Positions 24,201 through 33,500 of a stretch of 64,000 bases of DNA are shown in pieces. The notes under the pieces were generated by a model that saw only the letters and a program-made list of their open reading frames with translations, was not told the DNA's origin and did not search any database. The stretch is from Apostichopus japonicus. Lineage: Eukaryota; Echinodermata; Holothuroidea; Aspidochirotida; Stichopodidae. Every line of letters starts with the position of its first letter. The first letter of the stretch is position 1. Made by a program: the position numbers and the translations under genes. Where the stretch lies: positions 4,798,001 to 4,862,000 of the forward strand of contig NC_092579.1 in assembly GCF_037975245.1 (NCBI RefSeq), in the 5' to 3' direction.

Positions 24201-25085
24201 AGAAAATAAAGATTTTGAAAGCAAAAAGTTACACATAAATTGCCACAACAAGTCACGAGTCACATATATAGCAGGGATATAACTAAAAATAGTATACACT
24301 TTTGCTGCCTTGATAAAACTCTCGCATTCCATCCACTTTTCCATTTCCGCTTTTGTTCATCAGTATTGTAACCCCCATATCAACCTCTTTCTGTAAGTAG
24401 AAATAGTTGACGTTGTTTGTTAACGAAGTTGTTAAAAAGAATAAAGACATGGCCAAGTTATTTTCAGATTTGTATGTTGTTTCTTATTCATAACATATCC
24501 AGAACGTAAGAACCCTTGAAACGGAAACAGGATCAAATTTATCCGGAATGGGGTCATTGTTTTTTTGATCCGGAAATCCGGATCATTTTGATCCGGGCGG
24601 GATCGGTGCCCCTGGGATCCGGAAGCCGGATCAAATTTGATCCGGAATGGGGTCAATGTTCTTTGATCCGGAAATCCGGGTCATTTTCATCCGGACGGGG
24701 TCGGTGCCCCTGGGATCCGGAAACCGGATCAAATTTGATCCGGAATGAATCAAATTTGATCCGGATGTTTTAAGAGTGTATGTTTCTAAAACTATTATGC
24801 CGCCGAACTTCGCCAGAACCTTTTTTTGGCAAACAAAAAATAAAGCATACGGAAGGGGGGGGGGGTTGAGCGATCACCGACATCTCACTTAAAGGTCGTC
24901 ATCAATTTTTTTATTTTTTTTTGCTCAACTTTTTTTTTTGGTGACGGCCAATAGGGGGGGCGCGCGCCTGTTGCGCCCCCCCCTGGATACGCCCCTGAAT
25001 TAATTATTTAATCATTCGCTCCTCAGGACGTTGCACGAAAAGAGAAGAAGCTGAGATGAGATACCGACGTAACGAAAAGAATTAA
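12291..25085 (+). CDS. Unrecognised single-pass membrane protein with basic coiled coil and polyacidic region (paralogue A)
   Basis: Six coding exons: 12291-12405, 16140-16418, 16833-17035, 17399-17835, 18912-18985 and 25027-25085 (TAA). Intron phases are 1, 1, 0, 2, 1; all joins stay in frame and total 388 codons plus stop. Residues 16-35 are one hydrophobic segment (LLLLGAITAAAWVLGVVLE). Residues 40-131 are Arg/Lys-rich with a likely coiled coil (RRKQLKELLKKIEEI, then EIQE repeats). Residues 133-199 are Ser/Asp-rich. Residues 200-344 are mostly Glu/Asp. Residues 355-370 are MARIIARKAAFRRARG, and the tail is KREEAEMRYRRNEKN. No signal-peptide cleavage site is obvious, so a signal anchor with a charged domain on one side is my inference. 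I recognise no family. Opposite charges in one chain recall ER/SR luminal proteins such as junctin or triadin, but I see no homology. The exon 2 donor (AAAA|GTAATT) was chosen by phase; GAG|GTCAAA at 16385 is the alternative. A paralogue follows at 27521. Confidence 0.75.
13378..13472 (-). mobile_element. Short retroposon-like insertion with A-rich tail
   Basis: Absent from the sister element A2, which runs directly from CAACTTTAA to ATAGGGAT. Read on the minus strand it ends GGCAAACAAATAAATAAA plus an A run, as a 3' end of a non-LTR retroposon would. It contains a hairpin (GGAAGTCTTCCA and TGGAAGACTCCC). Origin is uncertain. Confidence 0.5.
13696..14793. mobile_element. hAT-like element nested in A1 (TIR CAGKSGCGGCGGAAC)
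   Basis: Left end CAGGCGCGGCGGAAC; right end is the complement of CAGTGGCGGCGGAACCGG. A perfect 8-bp target duplication CACATAGT lies at 13688-13695 and 14794-14801. It contains the shared internal module at 13742-13794 and is itself split by a third element at 14012-14412. Confidence 0.88.
14012..14412. mobile_element. hAT-like element, third nesting level (TIR CAGTGGCGGAGC)
   Basis: Left end CAGTGGCGGAGCTA, right end GCTCCGCCACTA (last base changed from the expected G). A perfect target duplication AGTAAGGG lies at 14004-14011 and 14413-14420. It carries the shared module at 14074-14126. A second copy lies in opposite orientation at 33219-33602 with the same internal order. Confidence 0.87.
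15791..16044 (-). repeat. tRNA-derived SINE (minus strand) in intron 1 of paralogue A
   Basis: On the minus strand the head at 16044-15978 reads GGAGTGTTAGCTCAGTGG (A box) and later GGTCCCGAGTTCGAATC (B box), with GGAGTG/CACTCC acceptor pairing. The T stem is broken and the anticodon loop has 8 nt, so it is not a working tRNA. A unique body follows, then a tail of ATACAAACATACATACATA at about 15819-15791. It ends 95 bp upstream of the exon 2 acceptor. Confidence 0.75.
17105..17398. repeat. Degenerate TTATG/TGATG array in intron 3 of paralogue A
   Basis: Imperfect pentamer repeat (TTATG, CTATG, TGATG, TTACG) running up to the exon 4 acceptor. The next intron holds a CACAT/ACATC-type array at about 18010-18270, roughly the reverse complement. 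Confidence 0.7.
17399..17835 (+). CDS. Polyacidic exon 4 of paralogue A
   Basis: This exon has 145 codons, mostly GAA, GAG, GAT and GAC, starting VNYDGSDLEEVEETDETQWE and ending EEEHVEPAPTGR. Donor ACG|GTAAAA at 17835 gives phase 2, which exon 5 needs; unspliced, the frame would stop at 17837. The DNA is an almost pure purine tract of about 350 bp, so every other frame is also open as a by-product (poly-Ser or poly-Leu on the minus strand, poly-Lys/Arg on the plus). It corresponds to the 14-codon exon 4 of paralogue B, so this exon has expanded or contracted greatly. Confidence 0.72.
18010..18270. repeat. Degenerate CACAT/ACATC array in intron 4 of paralogue A
   Basis: Runs of CACCACATCACGCC, CATCATACGACACC and AATCACATCACACA-type words, imperfect, on the same strand as the gene. 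Complementary in character to the array before exon 4. Confidence 0.65.
18464..18838. mobile_element. hAT-like MITE, 375 bp (same family as 10921-11247)
   Basis: Ends CAAGGGCGTAGGAACC and CTTCCTACGCCACTG. Target duplication GTTCATAT (18456-18463) against GTTTATAT (18839-18846), 7 of 8. Nearly identical to the 10921 copy through CACCAAATTGCATCT and the AAATGAGAAAAAAAATCTCATTT hairpin region. It keeps an internal piece missing from the 10921 copy, so that copy is a deletion derivative. It lies in intron 4 of paralogue A. Confidence 0.87.
18912..18985 (+). CDS. Exon 5 of paralogue A with conserved MARxIxRK motif
   Basis: Acceptor gttaacag and donor AGAG|GTAATT. It encodes FVDHATRSS followed by MARIIARKAAFRRARG. 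The matching exon of paralogue B (32031-32116) encodes MARMISRKMAGRRARG, identical at 11 of 16 positions, with the same entry and exit phases. It is the only strongly conserved part of the two proteins. Confidence 0.75.
19564..20256. mobile_element. hAT-like element A2, 693 bp (same family as A1)
   Basis: Perfect TIRs CATGGGCGGCGATCC...GGATCGCCGCCCATG with a perfect 8-bp target duplication GCCATATG (19556-19563 and 20257-20264). It carries the shared module at 19615-19670. It is the uninterrupted reference for reading the insertions in A1. Confidence 0.92.
20673..22356 (+). pseudogene. SAM-like domain gene remnant inside the 4.4-kb element
   Basis: Three phase-compatible exons: about 20616-20736 (ATG at 20673), 22001-22141, and 22286 to TAA at 22354-22356. 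The start MDLVRAKLLQWGLEKYVKNF resembles the first helices of a sterile alpha motif (pattern L--WGLE-Y---F). Exon 2 is basic (NRLRYVRRKDQNKTKKS). Exon 3 reads DDAEECVISAVVTCLETGVS and then stops. A different frame stays open just past the stop (SVGDILSENTQQ, donor ATG|GTAAGA at 22422), suggesting a frameshift. Function unknown; possibly a host gene fragment captured by the element or a transposon accessory protein. Confidence 0.4.
22152..22224. repeat. ATCC/ATTC microsatellite
   Basis: Run of CCAT units with some CATT, just after the second exon-like segment of the SAM-like remnant. Confidence 0.9.
22831..22935. repeat. GATGGT-type microsatellite
   Basis: Interrupted GATGGTGGT and GATGAT units. 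It produces spurious poly-Asp/Gly (plus) and poly-His (minus) frames. Confidence 0.9.
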
Positions 25086-25974
25086 AGTAAGTTATGAATT
25101 TGAATTTGATGTATTTGTAGAAAACATATAGTAGATCAGTTACTTTCGATTAATTTTCAACGAAAGTCAGAAAAAAACCTTTTTTACACACGGGCCGAAT
25201 TGAACCCTTTCACGGCCGGATCTAGCACACCGGCCGCCTGATCAGACTTATGTTCCCACCCAGTCGGTAAAAACCAATCTACACTGTCCTCTTACATCAT
25301 GGCTCGAAGCAGTCGTGTTAACAAAAAGAACAGTTCCTAACCTTTATCTGATAGAAACACATGATATCTATACTGCCCCAAACTGTTAGTGCAAGTGCTT
25401 TGAAACGGGAAATGCAAGTACAGTTTATGGCTGCTACTCTACATTCACCATGTAAAATTCGGATAAACAAAGAAGGGGTAAATTGGTTTATATGATTAAT
25501 TTCGATATAAATATGAATTATGATATAAATTATATACCCTTTTTTTGCAATTTTGCTCCGTAGATTTTCAACAATAGGCCTACAACTTGACAGAGCTGGA
25601 AGACATAAAAACTACAAAATCATGAATGGTAGAACTGCTCAACTGAATTTGACAAAAAGTTTGCTTAATCACTGAATTAATTTAAATTTTACGCAGAACT
25701 GTGTTTGTTTTATCATGAGAAAAACATTAAACTAATAAAATGGTTGTTAAAATATAATACTGAAGAATTGCATCCATTGTGATTTCTTTATATGTCCTCA
25801 ACTGGAACGTGTGACCCCTTGGCAGCTTGACAACAACGAAACGTTTAACTACGTCTCATAAGTTACTGGTTCGTCCACCCTACCAGCCACACGCCCCCAC
25901 ACCACCCTCACCTCTGCACCTCTCTCTCTCTCCCAACAACCAACAGCACCACCTCATCTTTGTTCACACCGCCC
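25086..25974. other. Spacer between the two paralogues, first part
   Basis: Presumed 3' UTR and flank of paralogue A; AAA|GTAAGT at 25086, just after the stop, could start a 3' UTR intron. AT-rich, with a short CT run at about 25920. No gene seen. Confidence 0.6.
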
Positions 25975-25978
25975 TTAA

Positions 25979-26320
25979 AGGCATTGAAGACTCGCCCCAA
26001 ACCGCGTGCCGCCCTCTGAAAAGTTAACTTTCCGCTGCTTGCAAGTGAATTTTTTGTCTTGTCGCTACCAAATGCCGACAGTAATGAAACGTGATACCTT
26101 GTTATCTTTATGTCCATCACTGCTATGTACACTGTGTTGTGGGTATTAACCGTAGCTGCATGTATTGACTGTACACTAGTGTCTAATTACCGACGGTAGC
26201 AAGGTGTGTGTGTATTTTGTGAGATCAATGGTGGTGTCAAACACTTCTGTTACACCTCATACTAAACTAGGTCAGATTACCGGCATTAGACGTTTCTTTG
26301 TGCGCGAGTCTTCAATGCCT
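25979..26320. mobile_element. MITE with TTAA target site, 342 bp (copy 1)
   Basis: TIR AGGCATTGAAGACTCGC at the left and its complement GCGAGTCTTCAATGCCT at the right, flanked by TTAA on both sides (25975-25978, 26321-26324). TTAA targets suggest the piggyBac or Kolobok group. Copy 2 is at 61382-61742, and both contain TACACTAGTGTCTAATTACC. Confidence 0.85.
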
Positions 26321-26324
26321 TTAA

Positions 26325-27520
26325 GTCCGAAAGGACATGTTTCATTGGCTTCAGACTACTCACGGTAGATTGCAAGGCCCCCTTGTTGCTATTAAATGTG
26401 ACGTCAGAGTCGCACAGTTAAACCAGAAAAGGGTACAGGAAATTCGCAACCACTGTCTATAAGTATGGTACTGTATTAGTTTGCTGTGATGAGAATTATG
26501 CACTTCGGTAGTTGTGCACTGTAGATATAGCTGCTATCGTACACTATCATTATATGGCACTAGTCACCACCACCGATGAACTTAACACGACGGCACTCAA
26601 GCTTAACAGCCATGTTCGTAATACTATACGTACATAGTGGGCCGGATACTACACCCCACCCCGATTCCCCCGCCCAAGTTATCCGGATGTCTATAGCTAT
26701 TGTACAATGTTACCATGGTTTCCCTGATTGTATCTACGTCATGTTGATGAAGATAATCCGTCTCAAGCTCTTCATGAGGTCATCAGCAACAAATCCAGAT
26801 GATGAATGAATGCTTTCGTGAACAGTGGCACTAAACTGGATGTGGGGAAGAGGATTGTACAAAATATAAACGCATATACCATATATCGCAACTCAGGGCA
26901 ATACAGAATAGAGAAGAGTCGACCCTGTAAGCCTGTGGTTAATTTTTATTTCTAACTGTGTGAAATGACCGTCTCCATAGGATATGGGGTCGGGGTAACT
27001 GGCAATGGAGAAGACGGTGTTTGGATAATGGTTCCAAAAAGGTTCGACATCACTGCTGTAAAGCATCAACTTCATTTTCACTTTTACATGGTTAATATCA
27101 TATCGTAGATACTAGACATAGTTTTCAAGATGTAGAAAAATATCTTTGTTGGCAAGCCCAAATAAATAACAACGGGCGCGCAATTCAATTTGAACGCCGG
27201 ATCGGTACATTGACGCTTTGGCCTCTAGAGGAACCGAGGATCAACAAGCATCGTTTGATCGCTACGGCGACGCAACGGAATAGATAACTTATAATATATC
27301 TATGCGCGACGGACCGTATAGAGCCCCCAAAGATGTTGCATATCGGCGAGAGCGCCTAACTTTAGGGACAAAGCGCGCACATTGTATATCTTAAAGGTTG
27401 AACGCGCGTGAGCTTATGTTTTTCGGAATTTGCGCATAATCCGACGCCCGCATGCCTTAAATTTCTTACATAAAAACTGCTGATGCCAAAGCTGCAGTCC
27501 CTATATACTTCTATATCAAG
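26325..27520. other. Spacer and presumed upstream region of paralogue B
   Basis: No gene seen. A GC-richer stretch with several CG dinucleotides at about 27170-27450 precedes the start codon of paralogue B and could be its promoter region; I see no definite TATA or initiator. Confidence 0.5.
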
Positions 27521-30500
27521 ATGGCTGCCGATGAAGTATCCGATCTCTTGCGATATGTTTTCATGTTTAATAACGTTTCCGAGTACTTCTGTTTAATAGT
27601 AATGATAATAGTGACTGGTGAATTTTTGTGGCATCTTTATATGAAGGAAGGTAAGTTGTAACTTATTAAGTTGGCCTGGATTATACTATCCTTATACGCA
27701 GATACAGAGTATGGACTAGCATGTGGTGATCCGTATAGTGTACTGCCACAAATTTGACTATGTCTACCCACCGACCACCAACATTCCCCTGCCCCCCCCC
27801 ATTCCCTCTCCCTTTCAACTGCCTGGATTTTGATGTGCAAAATGAACCACCGACGTTTCTCTCACATTACATGTTAAATTGTAGCATATATCTTTATGCC
27901 AGTTGGATGCATTTTTTCGGTGATTTTCAAGACCAAATACTGTATGATACATCTACTCTCTATTTAAAATGGTTAGTTAGTCAAAAACGTGTCCTTTCGA
28001 TATCTCCTTAGTTAAGACGTATGAATAACGTTGGCTCACAAGGAACGGAAGGGCAATGAAAAAACCTTGCTTCCTGCACTTTAAGTAGCAGAACGTAAAT
28101 AATTAACAATTAGACACAGTATAAGCTACATTAACCTTCATTATTGTAGTCTGCCATCCAACCCCTGCCCCAATACGCATCCCCCCCCCACTTACCCCAA
28201 TACGCACACCCCCCTGCCCAATACGCACACCACCTCACCCCCAATACATACCACATTTACACATTCTTCATTCTACGCTATATTTCTATATACAATGCAA
28301 TCTTGTTAGAGTCGAGTACTTTTTACATGTTTGAAAAGTTAATAAGAGAAATTGTATTTACGCATGTAATGTTCATTTCAGTACAACCTACTCAAGAATC
28401 CAGACCCGAACACCAAACCCTTCGATTTGCACCAACAACTACATCAACATCGGGTGGCGAGGAATTGCTGAGAAGAAGGCATAGCAACCACAAACGGCGC
28501 AGGCATAGTAAGCATGCCTAAAGATGTTATAATAGCACCCTAACATCAGTGAATTATCAATATCATAGGTCTCCGTCCGCAACTTTATCAATTTTGTACT
28601 CCAATGGAATCAGTCTGCCTATATTGTGTCATTAAACTTGTTGCCAGGCCCGACGAGAGGGGGTTATGATAGATACACCCGAGAATAAATGAGGGGCCCG
28701 GGGAAGTATGGGATAAAGAAACGTATTTTTAGAAACGTACGGTACTAAAGGAAACTTCAAAAAGAGTACCCATTGACATAATTGTCCCCGAAGCCGGACA
28801 TGACTATCGACGCCTTTGTTGTTTACGTCGAGTCTTCTCCCATAAAATGACGCTGGGCTCAATATAACCTAGTAAAGAGAAGTACATGTAATTCTCAATA
28901 CAGATTAGAGGAGAAAATAATAATGTTAATTTATGCTAATAGATATTTATTTGGATATATTTCGTAGCATTCGTCTGGAAATGTACACTTTTCTTTTCTT
29001 TCTTCCTCTCTTATTAACATATAAAATAGAGGCAAAGCATGAATCACCTGTCAGCTTAAACGGATCAAACTACAGTGCCCAATCATGCAAAACGACTGAG
29101 CAGACGAGTTTAGTGGATAATCAAATATCTGTTAACAGTTCGCACCGCACAGACAAGGTGGTAAGATGCAGTCGCGTTAATTAAATTACGATAATAATAA
29201 TAATAATAAAAATAATAATAATAGTAATCCATTTTATTTGACGATACCTCACATAACGGTATACCATCATATCTATTCACATAGTTCTGCTTAAAACGCA
29301 TGGGATGGCGGTTGTGTTATATTACAGAAAAGTAAAGCTGTATAATTCCACACATCTCTTTTCTACGGAAGCACTTAAGAGCCAAACTACTTTTCAACTT
29401 TTTCTTTAATACACACTTTTAAGAAAAAAGTGTGCAGTTAACGTTTTATAAATTGTTAATTTAACGTTTATAAAGTGTGAAAAACAACTGAAAGTAATTG
29501 GGCTCTTCGGTGCTTCCGTACTTTTCAGATCTATTGCTATTTCAAGTTTATAGTTGTAAAGTGATACGGCTGCGGCAGATGAGGGTTTTTTATATTTTTT
29601 TATGTCCTTTATCTTCGATACTTGGCACCTCACCGGCCTAGTTATACTCTGCTGAAGTTAAGTCATAGTATATAGATCTGTTTTGAATAAGTACTGCGTA
29701 AGCTACCGACTATAGTTTCGATATTAAACGTGCTCCTTCCTACGCCATTGAGTTTCACCACATGTAAAGGGACAAGAGTGGGGAGATATTTATGAGAAAC
29801 AGGATTAGTGAACTTAATTTTCGTGTCCAGACTATGGCGTTTGATACATTTCCAAGAAAGCATGTGATATTGCATTACTTTAAAGTATCGTTTTACTAAT
29901 AATAATTGGAACTCTACATGTTTCACACTTATACAGAAGTATTAACGACTTATATATATATAATTGGTTTCCCTCTTCACGTAATTATAGCTACTTTCTC
30001 CGTCGACTTCAAGCACCACAAGCACCACCACTAGGTATGTTTTAGTTTTTTAAGCATATATAGGCTTAGAAGAAACGTGATACCATCTTAAGTGAGAAGG
30101 GGGTAAGGGGAAGATTGTTGGCCGTTTTATAAATGTATAAAGCTCACGGTCAATGTAAAAGTATTCTAGTGTTTGCATTGGTAAGAGAAAAGGACAAGTG
30201 GGACATCCTTCACCCCCAAGTCCACCCCCATCCCAGCAACCTCTGCCTTTCCGTGGCTACATCTTGATGTTCTGTTAGTTCAAAAGATGTACACTATATG
30301 TATTAAAATATGATAACAATTTTCATTTTTTTTTAAACTTGCACAATAATTCTATCAGATTTAGTCATAACCTTAAAACGTCGTAATTTCTTAAGGAACG
30401 ACAGCTCATCCACGGGAAAAACTTACACATAAGGTTAATAAGATATTATGTATGGTCAGATATTAAATTATAAAGAAAAATCATTAACGTTAAGCTAAAA

Positions 30501-33500
30501 AGCTTTAAAGAAATCAACATGTTGATTAAAGGATGTCTTTAGACAAGTTTATTCTTGATATGTTATAGCCTAGTCCAAGGGCGGCGGAACCGGGGGGGCA
30601 CAGGGGGCACGTGCCCCCCCACTTTTCCTCAGGTTAAAACTGTGCCCTTTTTCTACATAAAAATTGAGGTGTCTCAAGTTAGCAAGAGTCCAGGGAACCA
30701 GAATGAACACTCGGGAAGGGCCGTTTCCGGCCATCTGAGGGGTTTGTAAAACCAAAAATTTTCTTGTACGCTCCGCGCCAACCGATGGTGGCGCTCCGCT
30801 CAGATAGTCGTGCATACAACTTTGCAAATCCTGGCTACGCCCCTGACTTTTAATGAATTTCTGTGGGTCAAACTCAAGCTATTCCGAATGGAAAAAACTT
30901 GTTAAGATATTAACAAGAAATAAACTCTAATTCGGAAGATTCCTACATTAGAAACTAGCATGTTTTCACCTCATTTTGTCTCAAAAGAAAACTTGTTCCT
31001 TGTTTCCCAATTTGCACATTGGATATTGCAGTGCTAGTATGCATATTTTCCTTGAGAGGGGGGGGGGGCAGGACGTTGATGGAGTGATGTGTATACGTAA
31101 ATAAGTTAGTACAATAAGAGTTATAAAGGGTACTAAATATAAGGCTACATCAGTCCAATCAAACTTCTGCAAAGTGCCCTTTGATGTCGGTGCCCCCCCC
31201 CCCCCCAGATTAAAAGTGCTTCCGCCGCCCTTGGCCTAGTCCAAGGAAACAGAAAAGAAAACAAATCGTGTTAGTAACGATTCTATAGTTGCTCCGTTTT
31301 TTAAGACATTCACCTTAAAAATTTGTTAAATGTAGAACGCTCCTTTAAGGCTACATTGACGATGCCATCGACTCATCAGTGCAGAGCTAAATGTTAATTA
31401 GTTGTTTTATAAATTCTAATAACTCAATCAAAACATATTCCTTTAACTTCATAAACGCAACAGAGACCCGTTGGATAATATTCAACACCATGTGTCCTTG
31501 ACAACTTTGTATTGTAAACGTGTCATTTGTGTACACGAAAGTCACATGTTTTTTCCCCCATCAAATTTTGTGTTGCATCTGAGGAAATGACGTCGTGTAT
31601 AACATATTAGACTATATAGTCCAGTCGCTTTAATCGACAAACGTCCGATGTTTAACGGTCATTTCCAAAACAAAAACGATTGTTTTCGTGTAGTTTAGAA
31701 AAAGGGTTTTAGAAAAACAACCAGAACGGAAAGAAGTGTGTTTAAAGAGCAACAACATATTAAACAAAAAATACATCCTCAAACAAACTGCTAGAATGTC
31801 TTAGTAACCATCAAGTCATTGTCCAGAAAAATACATAGGCAGATAATTACATCTTCTTATTAAGGAACGACCTTACAGTTTGTCTACTTTTCATACATAA
31901 TATTTCTAAATTTGGTTATTGGTATTAACGAATATTAGAAATTATTTAATCCTTAACACTCTATGATATATGTACAAAGGCAAAGACATCTTAATGCAGT
32001 TAACGGTTTTTATTTCTTCCTGTGAACAAGTCCTGCCTCTCGACGGAACTCTAAAATTAATCGAGATCCAATGGCAAGAATGATCTCTAGGAAGATGGCT
32101 GGACGAAGAGCAAGAGGTGAGCCAAGGTTACAGTCGGCAGAACAGGGTCCAACTGAGGGGACGGGTACAGGTTAGAGCAGGGGCGGACTGGGTTTTAACA
32201 CCGGCCCGGGCATTTTCCACCTACACCGGCCCATTATTCATTGATATGCTATTTAAATAGTGATCGCCGTCCGTAAGATTTTTTTGAAGTTAAGGAATGC
32301 CTAGATGCAAAATGGTGCTATATTTCTCAATTTTGTAGGTTACAATAATCCTTTAAAAATGACCCAAAAACTTAATTTTCCAGAAGCAACACTTGATTAA
32401 ACTGAGGATAGTTAAAATACGTAAACAAAAATAAACAAAAATATATGTTTTAGACTGGATTTTATTTAGTTTTTTCAAGCATTTTGTGAAAACATGCTTG
32501 AAAATAACGGGGAAAAAAACCTAAATAAAATCCATTAGCACGGACGGGCTGCCAATAGCACGTTCTTTTGATACGAACTAACAGACTAACTAACATGGTG
32601 ATTTCATGAGCTGATTCCCACAGTTAAAAATATATTTCTACACAGCCCGTTCTATAAACTACTGTGAAAATGGGCTGTAATTTTTACCAAGCTCCCCAAA
32701 CCACCGGCCCATCGGCCCACCGGGCATTGCCCAAATGCCCGTGTGGCCAGTCCGCCACTGGGTTAGATGTCTTAACATAGGCGTAGGAGGCGGGGGGCTG
32801 GGGGGGCTGCAGCCCCCCAACAATTTTTTTGGGTGAAAATTCGGGCAATATGCTGAGAATTTTCGGGCACCTACTGGAAGAATAATAATATGCAATGTGT
32901 TTTTCTGGTTTTTTTCTGGTAAAAATTCGGCAATATGCTGAGAATTATTCGGGCATCTACTGAAAGAATAATAATTTGCAATGTGTTTTTCAATTTTTTG
33001 GTGAAAATTCGGGCAATAGGCCTATGCTGAGGATTTTTCGAGCACCTACTGAAAGAAGAATAATTTGCAATGTGTTTTTCAAATATTTTGGTGAAAATTC
33101 GGGCAATATGCTGAGAATTTTTTCGGGCACCTACTGAAAGAATAATAATTTGCAATGTGTTTTTCAAATTTTTTGGTGAAAATTTGGGCAATATGCTGAG
33201 AATTTTTCGGGCACCTACCAGTGGCAGAGCGTCCATACAGTCAGAGGGGCGATGACCCCTGACGGACTCAAATGGACTACCGGCGCCCTTTTCAGCTTTT
33301 TACCACTTTTTACTTATTCGCGATTATTGACTTTTTTATTGCGCTCTCAAATACCTATTGACATTTTTCACATTTTGTTAGTGCAACTTTCTGACAAATG
33401 GCGATGACACCTATTTATTCTTCATTTATCTGCAAAATAGCAAGGCCCGGAAAGAGTCATTTCCGGCGATCTAGGAAGTATCTTTACTCAAAAATTTCTG

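Larger units (their letters stand above)
20391..24778 (+). mobile_element. 4.4-kb DNA transposon-like element with TA-flanked CACTCTTAA ends
   Basis: Left end TA|CACTCTTAA, right end TTAAGAGTG|TA. Both ends are followed inward by many CCGG and GATCCGGA words (subterminal repeats at 20405-20505 and 24510-24770). CACT-type ends and a 2-bp duplication would fit the CACTA/EnSpm group, but I see no transposase. It contains a broken SAM-like gene at 20673-22356 and microsatellites at 22152-22224 and 22831-22935. It is nested in the host MITE at 19418-24997. Confidence 0.6.
19418..24997. mobile_element. Composite element: host MITE (TIR CAGGGGCGTATCCAGG) holding two other elements
   Basis: Perfect 16-bp terminal inverted repeats: CAGGGGCGTATCCAGG at 19418-19433 and its complement at 24982-24997. 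The flanks (ACTAATTA and AATTAATT) do not give a clean 8-bp duplication. Removing the nested elements at 19564-20256 and 20391-24778 leaves a backbone of about 490 bp, a normal MITE size. The composite makes up most of the 6-kb last intron of paralogue A. Confidence 0.75.

Noticed and set aside
28933-29029. N-terminal part of the 28933-29184 frame, which looks hydrophobic like a signal peptide
   Set aside because: It lies upstream of the acceptor TAAAATAG; paralogue B phases put the exon start at 29030.
29725-29752. Isolated MITE-like end CTTCCTACGCCATTG
   Set aside because: No partner terminus or target duplication found nearby; probably a fragment or chance.
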